DNA of 22,677 bases, taken from JAKEGN01 sp964465665. Its GTDB lineage: Bacteria > Pseudomonadota > Gammaproteobacteria > Steroidobacterales > Woeseiaceae. Position numbers and translations under genes: made by a program. Shown in pieces: positions 7,512-14,832 of this stretch. The stretch's first letter is position 1, and every line of letters starts with the position of its first letter. The notes beneath the pieces are model-generated. The model was not told the DNA's origin. It did no database searches and saw nothing but the letters and a program-made list of their open reading frames with translations. Location of the stretch: positions 1 to 22,677 of the forward strand of contig CAYXKM010000326.1 in NCBI GenBank assembly GCA_964465665.1. The letters run 5' to 3'.

Positions 7512-8426
7512 ATGACGACCTCCACCCACGATTCGACTGCCAGAGCCATTCTGTATGCGTTCATCGCCAATCTCGGCATCGCGATCGCCAAGAGCTGGGC
7601 GGCGTGGCTGACCGGCTCCGGCAGTATGCTGGCGGAAGCGATTCATTCCTATGCCGATTCCGGCAACCAGGTGCTGCTGTACCTCGGCCTGCGTCAATCG
7701 ACCCGGGCTGCAGACGCCGAGCACCCGCTCGGCTACGGAAAACGCAGTTATTTCTGGAGCTTCATCGTTGCAATGATGCTTTTCAGTCTTGGCGGCCTGT
7801 TTTCCGTTTACGAGGGCATGCACAAACTGACCCACCCGGAGCCGCTGACCATGGCGTGGGTCGCTCTGCTGGTGCTCGGTGTGGCTGTCGTTCTCGAAGC
7901 CATGTCCCTTACGGGGTGCCTGCGCGAGATCCGGCATATTCGTGGTGACCGTCCTTTCGGCGAATGGTTGCGGAATACGCGCAATTCCGCGCTGGTCGTC
8001 GTTTTCGGCGAGGACATCGCGGCGTTGATTGGCCTGGTGCTGGCATTCATTTTCGTCGCCCTGGCCGCACTGACCGGAAACACGGTATTCGATGCCATCG
8101 GCTCGATCTGCATCGGCATCGTGCTGCTCACCATTTCCGTGTTCCTGGTCGTTCGCGTGCAGTCCCTGCTGGTCGGCCGCTCCGCCGATCCGCAAACGCG
8201 AAAGATGATCGCCGACATCATTCGCGAGGAACCGGATATCGAGGAGGTGTTCAACACCGTCACGATGCAATTCGGTCCGGACACGATGCTCGCGGCGAAA
8301 ATCCGCCTGAAAGCCGGCATCGACATCGAAACGGCGGTGGCGCTGATCAACAGCCTGGAGCGAGAGCTGAAAGTCGGTATTCCCGAACTCCGCTGGTGCT
8401 TCATCGAGCCGGACACCGAGGACTGA
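7512..8426 (+). CDS. cation diffusion facilitator family transporter (SLC30A9-like)
   Basis: The product is a six-helix inner-membrane exporter of divalent metals (Zn, Co, Cd, Fe or Mn), 304 residues from ATG 7512. The frame is open far upstream, but only this start gives a normal CDF N-terminus (MTTSTHDSTARAILYAFIANLGIAIAKS). The first metal site is H45-x3-D49 in AEAIHSYADSGNQ, and HPLGYGK (71-77) is a CDF signature. In helix 5 the usual H/D-x3-D appears as V164-x2-E167-D168, which resembles the SLC30A9-like branch. A cytoplasmic dimerisation domain follows from about residue 222 (RKMIADIIREEPDIEEV). The ribosome site is weak (GGGAA). It converges with mscS; the metal is unknown. Confidence 0.92.
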   Translation: MTTSTHDSTARAILYAFIANLGIAIAKSWAAWLTGSGSMLAEAIHSYADSGNQVLLYLGLRQSTRAADAEHPLGYGKRSYFWSFIVAMMLFSLGGLFSVYEGMHKLTHPEPLTMAWVALLVLGVAVVLEAMSLTGCLREIRHIRGDRPFGEWLRNTRNSALVVVFGEDIAALIGLVLAFIFVALAALTGNTVFDAIGSICIGIVLLTISVFLVVRVQSLLVGRSADPQTRKMIADIIREEPDIEEVFNTVTMQFGPDTMLAAKIRLKAGIDIETAVALINSLERELKVGIPELRWCFIEPDTED

Positions 8427-8469
8427 AGAAGCCCAAGCCGGGGCACGACTTTCTTCGCATCCCGTTCGA

Positions 8470-9318
8470 TCAGGCGCTGTTCTGAAAAACGTGCACGTCG
8501 CGCTGCGGAAACGGGATCGAAATGCCGTCCTCGTCGAATCGTTTCTTGATAGCTTCGGTCAGGTCGAATTTCACGTCCCAATAATCCGCGGCATTGATCC
8601 ACGGCCTTACCACGAAGTTGACGCTGCTTTCGCCGAGCTCCGAAACCGCGATCTGGCATTCGGGGTTTCGCAATACGCGCGAGTCCGCTTGCACCACATC
8701 GCGGATAGTATTGCGCACCTTGTCGATGTCATCGCCGTAGCTGACGCCAATCACCAGGTCGACGCGTCGCGTATTGTTTGCGTTGTAATTGGTGATGATG
8801 CTGCTCATGATCTGGCCGTTCGGGATGATGATCTGCTTGTTGTCCGCCGTGTTTAATATGGTGGTCAGCACCTGCACTTGGACGACGGAACCCGCCACAC
8901 CGGCTGCCTCGACCCAGTCCCCGACACGGTAGGGCCGGAACAGCACGATCAGTACGCCTGCCGCGAAGTTTGCGAGCGAACCCTGCAACGCAAGACCCAC
9001 GGCAAGTCCCGCGGCGCCAATCAGTGCGACCAGTGAGGCTGTCTGCACGCCGAGTTTGGTGATGGCGGCAATGATGACAAAAGCCATCAATCCCCATTGC
9101 AACAGGCTTGTGACGAAACTCACCAGGATCGGATCGACCGCCTGCTTTTCCATCAATCGGCGGACGCCCTTGGTGAGCATTCGTGCGATCGTGCGGCCGA
9201 CGTAAAAGATCACGAGTGCCGCAAGCAGGTTCAGTCCAAGATCGAGACCCGTCGTCTGCAGATCGCTGAACATTTTATCCCAGTCGATATCGAGGCCGGG
9301 TATTTTTATTTCGTTCAT
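8470..9318 (-). CDS. mscS: small-conductance mechanosensitive channel MscS
   Basis: This is an inner-membrane tension-gated channel that releases solutes on hypo-osmotic shock. The 282-residue protein aligns with E. coli MscS over its length. There are three helices, the last forming the pore with GAAGLAVGLALQGSLANFAAG (101-121), in which L105 and L109 sit at the same numbers as the E. coli gate leucines. The cytoplasmic beta domain follows with FRPYRVGDWVE, TADNKQIIIPNG and ELGESSVNFVVRPW, ending in SIPFPQRDVHVF. ATG 9318 is eight bases from AGGA; a GTG at 9321 immediately before it could also be used. It lies tail-to-tail with the CDF gene, with 43 bases between them. Confidence 0.96.
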   Translation of the reverse strand: MNEIKIPGLDIDWDKMFSDLQTTGLDLGLNLLAALVIFYVGRTIARMLTKGVRRLMEKQAVDPILVSFVTSLLQWGLMAFVIIAAITKLGVQTASLVALIGAAGLAVGLALQGSLANFAAGVLIVLFRPYRVGDWVEAAGVAGSVVQVQVLTTILNTADNKQIIIPNGQIMSSIITNYNANNTRRVDLVIGVSYGDDIDKVRNTIRDVVQADSRVLRNPECQIAVSELGESSVNFVVRPWINAADYWDVKFDLTEAIKKRFDEDGISIPFPQRDVHVFQNSA

Positions 9319-9418
9319 CACAGGGATCCTGATGGAGGCTTTTCAGCCAATTTGGAGCCGCGAAGTATACCGAAAAGCGTCTCGCCGTTTCCGCGGTAAG
9401 GTGAGGGTCGTCGGGACG

Positions 9419-9447
9419 GGAGTCGCCTGCAATGCAGGCTCCTACAG
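9419..9447 (-). repeat. REP-like bulged hairpin
   Basis: On the minus strand the sequence reads TGTAGGAG followed by CCTGC-ATT-GCAGG, then CGA and CTCC. GGAG pairs with CTCC and CCTGC pairs with GCAGG, leaving a CGA bulge. This is the architecture of gammaproteobacterial REP elements of the TGTAGGAGC...GCGA type. It lies in the 140-base gap between the MRJP-like gene and mscS. A degenerate relative sits at 22476-22502. Confidence 0.65.
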
Positions 9448-9458
9448 CAAGGATCCAG

Positions 9459-10583
9459 TTAATGGCCGGGGATGCCTTCGTGGCCCGGCCGGAATCGGTA
9501 GACGAAGTACGGGCCTTTCGACTTGATGTAACCCTTGCTCCGCAGAATCTGGTCCTGGATGGCGCTGTCGGCGAGGTACAGCCAGCCGTCGGGGCCGAAG
9601 CACAGGGCATCCGGCCAGCGAATTTTCTTCGAGCGTATCAGGGTTCTGGGCTCACGATCCTTGCCGATGATCATGACCGATCCGTGTTCGACGTCGGTGA
9701 TGTAAAGGTTCCCGGCGAGATCGGAGCTCATGCCGTCACTCAAGGGTTTGCTGCTGAAAAGCTCGATCGCATTCTCCACCTGTCGCTGCGGAAGCGTTGC
9801 ATCCATCAGGATCGTGACGGGAACACGGAACAGGTCGTCCTGGTTGATCGCTCCGTAATATAGCCACTCGTTCTTCGTATCGAGCGCGATGCCATCGACC
9901 CCGCCTTTCAGCAATACGAGGCCGCCGAGAAAAGCCATCTCGCGGCTTGCGGTTCGAATGAGGTAATTCTCAGCCTCGACCGACTCGTGCGATTCGATCA
10001 CCCGGCGCTCGCGACGCGTAGCGACGTCATACACGACGATGGCCGGACTCTTGCGCCAGAAACTCGCGTCCGCAATGAACACGACCTCACCGTCGGCGCT
10101 GACTTGCAGGTCCTGCAGGAATGACCCGGCTGGCGCGCTCTCGGCGCGAATCCTGTGATCGTGCACCAGCTCGCCGGTATCGAGGTCGAACGCCAGCAAG
10201 CGCGGCGTTCCGAATCCGTGATTGCCGTGATCGATGGTCCACAGGCGATTCTGCCGGTCGACGACGATGCCGAGGACCGTGTCGAACAGGTGCGGCTGGA
10301 CTGTACCGCTGGGGTAGGGCACGGCAGCGCCGTCGACCCATTCGAGCAGTTTATTGCCCTGGGGCCTGGACTCGGGGTGCACCGTGAAAAAAATCCGACC
10401 CTCGCGGTTGACTGCCACGTTGCCTATCGGCTCCGGGTAACTCAGAACCGTTTCGAGGTGGGACTCCGGAAGCAACGGCGCCGTCGAGATATCCGCGTAC
10501 GGTTCGCCGCCACCGTATCGGACTCGCAGCACGACCGCAGCAATCAAGGCAAACATTGCAAGAAAGAGCAGGAAACTTTTCAA
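9459..10583 (-). CDS. yellow/major royal jelly protein-like beta-propeller, exported or anchored
   Basis: The protein (374 residues) starts with a membrane-spanning or signal segment (MKSFLLFLAMFALIAAVVLRV). A six-bladed propeller of the yellow/MRJP type follows, seen in IGNVAVNREGRIFFTVHPESRP, LGIVVDRQNRLWTIDHGNH, QDLQVSADGEVVFIADAS, GVDGIALDTKNEWLYYGAIN and GMSSDLAGNLYITDVEHG. Bacterial members are often labelled L-dopachrome tautomerase-related or SMP-30/gluconolactonase-like; the real substrate is unknown. The start is a TTG at 10583. The only nearby ATG (10556) would remove the positively charged N-terminus, so TTG is preferred with moderate confidence. It follows the rhomboid gene by 72 bases in the same direction. 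The window holds a second, different propeller at its left end. Confidence 0.85.
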   Translation of the reverse strand: MKSFLLFLAMFALIAAVVLRVRYGGGEPYADISTAPLLPESHLETVLSYPEPIGNVAVNREGRIFFTVHPESRPQGNKLLEWVDGAAVPYPSGTVQPHLFDTVLGIVVDRQNRLWTIDHGNHGFGTPRLLAFDLDTGELVHDHRIRAESAPAGSFLQDLQVSADGEVVFIADASFWRKSPAIVVYDVATRRERRVIESHESVEAENYLIRTASREMAFLGGLVLLKGGVDGIALDTKNEWLYYGAINQDDLFRVPVTILMDATLPQRQVENAIELFSSKPLSDGMSSDLAGNLYITDVEHGSVMIIGKDREPRTLIRSKKIRWPDALCFGPDGWLYLADSAIQDQILRSKGYIKSKGPYFVYRFRPGHEGIPGH

Positions 10584-10655
10584 AACCCCAGTCGACCCCG
10601 GTCGCAGATCAAGGCAGCGCAGATACTACAACGTAGATTGCGGTCAGTCGCGGCA

Positions 10656-11531
10656 TTACAGCGCAATGACCCACGCAAGGGTCAGCAGGCCGATCGCTGC
10701 CAGCCCAGACAAGCTCTGGAGTTGCGCGTTGCCCAGATATTTTTGCACAAGGGTAAGAAAAATTCCGGCGGCGAAGCCGCAAACGAATCCGCCGAGGTGC
10801 GCGCCGATGTCGGTACTCTCATCGCCGGTACCGGTATAGGCGAGCAATGCGATCCCGCCGACGATGGGACCGATGCGGTAAGGCCAGCGATCCTGAGTCA
10901 TGAAACGCGCACGCCACACGTAGCCTGCCACTATGCCGAGAGCGGCAAATACCGCGGTCGACGCACCGACCGAGCGGTGCGCCGATTCGAGCAGCAGGGT
11001 GTTCAGCAGGTTGCCCGCAACGGCCGCTGTCAGGATGGCCAGCCAGGCGACTCCGGAGCCGAGCAATCGGCCGGCAAAGTAACCGAACAGGGCACCGAAA
11101 CCGAGGTTCCCGACCAGGTGCCGCACGCCGCTGTGCAGGGTGAGCGCGGTCACGGATCGCCACCATTCGCCGAGCCGGATGAGTTCGCCATCGATCCGGC
11201 CTGCGGCAGACCAGTTGACGCCGAAAGCGGATTCACCGGCGAGCCAGGCGATGACGCACAGCACCAGCAGGTAGACCACGACACCGGCAATGCCGTCCTG
11301 GTAACGCGGGATCGGCCGCGTCGTCCTCGAGCGCTTCGGTCGGTTCTCCTGCTCATACTGCCACAGTTCAAATTTTGCCCGTTCGCTTGCGGCGGCAGGG
11401 ACCAGCAATGCCGCACTGTACGCACCGCTGACTATCTCGTAGGGAATGCCCAGGGAATGCAGCACCAGCGCGCGGTCGGACACGGCCTGCCGGTCGCGCG
11501 CTTCGAACACCACAGTGAATTCGTCAGGCAC
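10656..11531 (-). CDS. rhomboid-family intramembrane serine protease
   Basis: Rhomboids cleave membrane proteins within the bilayer using a Ser-His dyad. The frame is open to 11810, but this would lie deep inside the sirtuin gene. A GTG at 11531 overlaps the sirtuin stop by eight bases and gives 291 residues. Features are a soluble N-terminal part (about 1-75), then a multi-helix rhomboid core with H138-x3-N142 (HLVGNLGFG), the nucleophile S191 in GASTAVFAALG and H245 in GAHLGGFVCG. All three landmarks are present, so activity is expected. The N-terminal region (VVFEARDRQAVSDRALVLHSLGIPYEIVSG) resembles a small alpha/beta domain. Substrates are unknown. Overlap with the sirtuin gene suggests translational coupling. 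Confidence 0.9.
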   Translation of the reverse strand: MPDEFTVVFEARDRQAVSDRALVLHSLGIPYEIVSGAYSAALLVPAAASERAKFELWQYEQENRPKRSRTTRPIPRYQDGIAGVVVYLLVLCVIAWLAGESAFGVNWSAAGRIDGELIRLGEWWRSVTALTLHSGVRHLVGNLGFGALFGYFAGRLLGSGVAWLAILTAAVAGNLLNTLLLESAHRSVGASTAVFAALGIVAGYVWRARFMTQDRWPYRIGPIVGGIALLAYTGTGDESTDIGAHLGGFVCGFAAGIFLTLVQKYLGNAQLQSLSGLAAIGLLTLAWVIAL

Positions 11532-12369
11532 TCGCCATCCCGTACTGCCGCAATAACGGCGGAAGGATTTGCGACAGGATTTCGGCGCAACCGGCATCAA
11601 CTTTAAAATCCGCGAGGTCATCGGCCCGTGTCCTGCCGCGATTGATGATCGCAACGGGCTTTCCCGATTCCGCAGCAAATCTTGCAAACCGAAATCCGGA
11701 CCACACCATGAGCGAGGATCCAATGACCAGTAACGCCTCCGAGCCGGCAAGACCGTCCCGCGCCCGCTGCACCCGGTCCGCCGGCACGCTTTCGCCGAAG
11801 AAAACCACATCCGGTTTCAGCAGGTCACCGCAATGTTCACAGTCGGCCACCTGGAAACTGTCTGTTGCGGCCGGTTCAAGCCTGGCATCGCCATCCGGTG
11901 CGAATCCGGATACCTCGGCGCGCCAGCCGGGGTTCAGTTCGGCGAGACGCCGCTGCAACCGGTCGCGGCCGCTCGTTACGTCACATCCTAGGCAACGGAC
12001 TTTGTGCAGTACGCCGTGCAGGTCGATCACGTTGCGGCTGCCGGCCAGCCGGTGCAGGTTGTCCACGTTTTGCGTGATCAGCAAGGACACGCGGCCGGAA
12101 TTCTCGAGTGCAGCCAGCGCAAAGTGCGCCGAATTCGGCCGGGCCTCCGAAATGCGTCGCCAGCCAGCGTAACTTCGCGCCCAGTAACGCCGCCGGGTAC
12201 CGGCGTCGCTGACAAAGTCGCGGTATTGCACGGGTTTCGAGTGCTTCCAGTTGCCCTCCGCGTCGCGGTAGTCGGCGATGCCGGAGTCAGTGCTGCAGCC
12301 GGCGCCGCTCAGCACCGTCAGCCGCCGGTGCTTCTGAAGGAACTGCTCCAGCGCCTGAAGTGATGTCAT
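11524..12369 (-). CDS. class II (SIRT4-like) NAD-dependent deacylase, Sir2 family
   Basis: Sirtuins remove acyl groups from lysine using NAD, producing nicotinamide and O-acyl-ADP-ribose. The 281-residue protein shows the NAD-binding GAGCSTDSGIADYRD (22-36), TQNVDNLH (99-106), catalytic H118 in DLHG, a zinc-binding set C126-x2-C129 and C177-x2-C180, and VIGSSLMV (216-222). The GIADYRDAEGNW form and long zinc module fit the SIRT4-like class II branch better than CobB (class III), so deacetylation is not assured and longer acyl groups are possible. ATG 12369 is preceded by an AT-rich leader with no Shine-Dalgarno sequence, so it may be near-leaderless. It is first in a minus-strand group with the rhomboid gene. 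Confidence 0.94.
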   Translation of the reverse strand: MTSLQALEQFLQKHRRLTVLSGAGCSTDSGIADYRDAEGNWKHSKPVQYRDFVSDAGTRRRYWARSYAGWRRISEARPNSAHFALAALENSGRVSLLITQNVDNLHRLAGSRNVIDLHGVLHKVRCLGCDVTSGRDRLQRRLAELNPGWRAEVSGFAPDGDARLEPAATDSFQVADCEHCGDLLKPDVVFFGESVPADRVQRARDGLAGSEALLVIGSSLMVWSGFRFARFAAESGKPVAIINRGRTRADDLADFKVDAGCAEILSQILPPLLRQYGMASA

Positions 12370-12500
12370 AAAAGTTAGTTAAAACAAAAGGTTAAAAGAC
12401 ACAAATTTCAGCGTTGCAGTGTGCCGTGGCTTTCAGCTTCGGTTCAGCCTGGCGGACCAATACTCATCACCGGAACTTCACCAGTTGGCACTTTAAATGT

Positions 12501-12575
12501 ATGGGTAACTTCAGGAAAATCTACTTCGGCCTCGCCATGGTCTCCGTGGTCTTTCTGCTGGTGCAGTTGTTCTGA
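12501..12575 (+). CDS. possible 24-residue single-helix membrane peptide
   Basis: The reading MGNFRKIYFGLAMVSVVFLL followed by VQLF is a compact charged N-terminus and one ideal hydrophobic helix, ending in TGA. It lies in the 276-base gap between the divergent sirtuin and SRPBCC genes and has no larger competitor there. Against it, no ribosome-binding site precedes the ATG. The frame also stays open upstream to a GTG at 12426, which would add 25 unremarkable residues. Small size makes chance a real alternative. Confidence 0.3.
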   Translation: MGNFRKIYFGLAMVSVVFLLVQLF

Positions 12576-12645
12576 ACCGGACCGCGAATCCCGGCGCTTG
12601 ATTGCGTTAAGCTCACTGCTCACCTTGCAGCAGCGAGTTTACGTC

Positions 12646-13188
12646 ATGCGATACCTTCACGTTCCGATCGCCTTTGTCCTCGTTTCATTGTTCGCGCAAC
12701 CACTTCGCGCCGAGGTGCTGGACGTCGCGAGCAACGGTTTCACGGTGCGGCATGTACTGACCATCGCGGCGCCGCGCGATGTCGTTTACCGGGCCGCGAC
12801 GCAGCAGGTCGGCGCCTGGTGGCTCGATGATCACACGCTCGGGGGCGATGCGTCCAAACTAAGCATGGATACGCGGCCGATGGGTTGCTTCTGCGAGGAT
12901 CTCGGAGCGGGCGGCGGTGTTGTGCACATGACTGTCACTTTCGTCAATCCCGGCGTGATCATTCGATTGACAGGTGGCCTGGGGCCGCTCGGCCTCATGG
13001 GCCTTGCAGGCAACATGACCTGGGAATTCGCAGACGACGCCGACGGTACACGGCTCACACTGACCTACGCCGTCGGCGGTTATCTCGCCGGCGGGCTCGA
13101 TCCGCTCGCGCCGGCCGTGGATTCGGTGCTGCTCGACCAGATGTCGAGCTTGACGTCGTTCGTCGAATCGCCGGCGATTGTCAACTGA
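12646..13188 (+). CDS. exported SRPBCC (START-like) domain protein
   Basis: The product is 180 residues from ATG 12646, the start that yields a clean signal peptide (MRYLHVPIAFVLVSLFAQPLRA). The remainder (about 24-180) reads as an SRPBCC/Bet v1-like fold. It has VRHVLTIAAPRDVVYRAATQQVGAWW, a mid-domain containing GCFCEDLGAGGGVVHMTVTFVNPG, and MTWEFADDADGTRLTLTYAVGGY, as in AHSA1/polyketide cyclase-type proteins. These proteins bind hydrophobic ligands in a cavity; the ligand here is unknown. Export to the periplasm is suggested by the leader. The stop is 17 bases before the Nudix gene, suggesting one operon with it and the MBL-fold gene. Upstream in-frame codons (12421-12645) look non-coding. 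Confidence 0.82.
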   Translation: MRYLHVPIAFVLVSLFAQPLRAEVLDVASNGFTVRHVLTIAAPRDVVYRAATQQVGAWWLDDHTLGGDASKLSMDTRPMGCFCEDLGAGGGVVHMTVTFVNPGVIIRLTGGLGPLGLMGLAGNMTWEFADDADGTRLTLTYAVGGYLAGGLDPLAPAVDSVLLDQMSSLTSFVESPAIVN

Positions 13189-13205
13189 CCGTCACCTTCG
13201 ATCGC

Positions 13206-13994
13206 ATGTCCCAGACGTCCGAGTGCAGCGCGCCCGAACCGCGACCGTCCGCGACGGTGGCACTGGTACGCGAAGGAGATACGGCACCGCAGCTCCTGAT
13301 GCTGCGACGCCACGCCAGATCCACATTCGGTGATGTCTACGTGTTTCCCGGCGGTGTACTCGATGCCTGCGATGCCAGGGTCGGGGATTGCTGCGGTTCG
13401 ATCGACTGCACGCAGGCGAGTGTCTGCCTTGGCGTTGCAAACGCACTCGACTATTACAGCGCGGCCGCTCGTGAAGTGTTCGAGGAGACCGGCGTGCTGC
13501 TTGCGGAAGGGGACACCGCGGCCCAGACAACACGGGACGATGATCGGGTGCGACTGATCCGTGGCGACTGGTCCTGGGATCAGTTATTGCGCGAGCGCCA
13601 TCTCAGTCTGGCGAGCGAGCGGTTGCACTATTTTGCTCACTGGGTAACCCCGGAGAGCGAGCCGCGGCGGTTCTCCACACGGTTTTTCATGGCGGCGTTG
13701 CCGGAGGATCAACTGGCAAGCCACGATGGCAGCGAACTGACCGACAGTTGCTGGATGACGGCCGCGGAAGTCCTCGACGCGCAGCGCGCAGGCCGTATGC
13801 GCCTGATTTACCCCACCTACCGGACGCTGAAAGACATTGCGGAGCTGAAGTCCGTCGCTGCAGTGCTCGCATGGGCGATCGACCGCGAGCGCAGCGGGGT
13901 TTCGCGTGTGTTGCCCGCCATCATCGACGTCGACGGCCGGGAGACGGTCGTCATGCCCGGCGATCCTCGGTACCCGGCGAAGGCGCTCGTGTGA
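13206..13994 (+). CDS. NUDT19-like Nudix hydrolase (probable CoA/acyl-CoA diphosphatase)
   Basis: The 262-residue product has a Nudix fold beginning SATVALVREGDTAPQLLMLRRH, followed by FGDVYVFPGG (41-50) and the Nudix helix R89-E90-x2-E93-E94-x-G96 (AAAREVFEETGVLL). The standard box has five residues between its glycine and first glutamate. Here about 30 residues intervene, the arrangement seen in the NUDT19/RP2p branch, whose members cleave CoA and acyl-CoA to 3',5'-ADP and a phosphopantetheine. That substrate is a family inference. ATG 13206 starts a sensible N-terminus, though the ribosome site is weak and the frame is open further upstream. The stop overlaps the MBL-fold start (GTGA), implying coupling. 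Confidence 0.9.
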   Translation: MSQTSECSAPEPRPSATVALVREGDTAPQLLMLRRHARSTFGDVYVFPGGVLDACDARVGDCCGSIDCTQASVCLGVANALDYYSAAAREVFEETGVLLAEGDTAAQTTRDDDRVRLIRGDWSWDQLLRERHLSLASERLHYFAHWVTPESEPRRFSTRFFMAALPEDQLASHDGSELTDSCWMTAAEVLDAQRAGRMRLIYPTYRTLKDIAELKSVAAVLAWAIDRERSGVSRVLPAIIDVDGRETVVMPGDPRYPAKALV

Positions 13995-14824
13995 GCACGG
14001 AACTGTTGCCCGGTGTGGTGCAGCCGCTTGCGCGAGGAGTGAGGCGCCTCATTGCGCCGAATCCCGGCATGATGACCGGCCCGGGCACGAATACCTATCT
14101 TGTCGGAGACAAAGCGATCGCAGTCATAGATCCGGGACCACGGATCGATTCGCACATCGATGCCATTCAGATGCACGCGGGCGGAACGATCTCCTGGATC
14201 CTGGTAACGCATACGCATCCCGATCATTCCCCGGCAGCACAACAACTGGCAAAAGAAACGGGCGCGAAACTGCTGGGACAGCGCGCCCCGCACGGACAAC
14301 ACCAGGACCTGACTTATCGTCCCGACCGCGAGCTGCAGGATGGCGACGCATTGCAAACGGACGAATTTCGCCTGACGGCTTTGCATACGCCCGGCCATGC
14401 GTCCAATCATTTGTGCTATATCCACGCCGAACACCGCATCCTGTTTACCGGCGATCACATCATCAACGGCTCGACCGTCGTCATTGATCCGCCGGACGGC
14501 AACATGGGGCAGTACCTCGAATCGCTGCGGCGTCTCAAAGCCGTGGACATTGCCGCAATCGCGCCGGGTCACGGCGAGGTTTTTAATAATCCTGTCGAAG
14601 TGATCGACTGGATCGTTGCACACCGGCTGCAACGCGAGGCAAAGGTTTTTGCAATGCTGCAAAAACATTCCGGCCTGACTTCAGCGGAACTGGTGCGCCA
14701 CGTTTATGACGATGTCGGTGCGGACCGCCACGCAGTGGCCGAGCGCTCATTGCTTGCGCATTTGCAAAAGCTTGCCGAGGACGGCAGGGCATCCGAAATC
14801 GACGGTCGCTGGCGGGCTCTGTGA
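13991..14824 (+). CDS. LACTB2-like metallo-beta-lactamase-fold hydrolase
   Basis: The protein has 277 residues from GTG 13991, which overlaps the Nudix stop by four bases. An MBL fold with a complete metal set is visible: H74-x-H76-x-D78-H79 (THTHPDHS), H136 (TPGHASNH), D155 (FTGDHIING) and H194 (APGHGEVF). N-terminal GMMTGPGTNTYLVG and a C-terminal helical domain (HRLQREAKVFAMLQKHSGLTSAELVRHVYDDV) match the LACTB2 branch, whose human member is a mitochondrial endoribonuclease. Bacterial members are mostly uncharacterised and may act on RNA or thioesters. Coupling to an acyl-CoA-type Nudix enzyme leaves thioester hydrolysis open. The gene converges with the IRED-like gene, separated by eight bases. 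Confidence 0.9.
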   Translation: MSTELLPGVVQPLARGVRRLIAPNPGMMTGPGTNTYLVGDKAIAVIDPGPRIDSHIDAIQMHAGGTISWILVTHTHPDHSPAAQQLAKETGAKLLGQRAPHGQHQDLTYRPDRELQDGDALQTDEFRLTALHTPGHASNHLCYIHAEHRILFTGDHIINGSTVVIDPPDGNMGQYLESLRRLKAVDIAAIAPGHGEVFNNPVEVIDWIVAHRLQREAKVFAMLQKHSGLTSAELVRHVYDDVGADRHAVAERSLLAHLQKLAEDGRASEIDGRWRAL

Positions 14825-14832
14825 ATCTGCAG

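Noticed and set aside
8427..8469. Possible terminator between the CDF and mscS genes (GAAGAA/TTCTTC)
   Set aside because: The stem is only 6 bp and AT-rich, with a 19-base loop. It would be unstable and lacks a T-run.
10155..11606. 483-residue plus-strand open frame
   Set aside because: It spans antisense across the MRJP-like, rhomboid and sirtuin genes, all of which carry clear motifs on the other strand.
12885..13205. 107-codon upstream extension of the Nudix gene
   Set aside because: It lies out of frame inside the SRPBCC gene, and the Arg-rich translation lacks family character.
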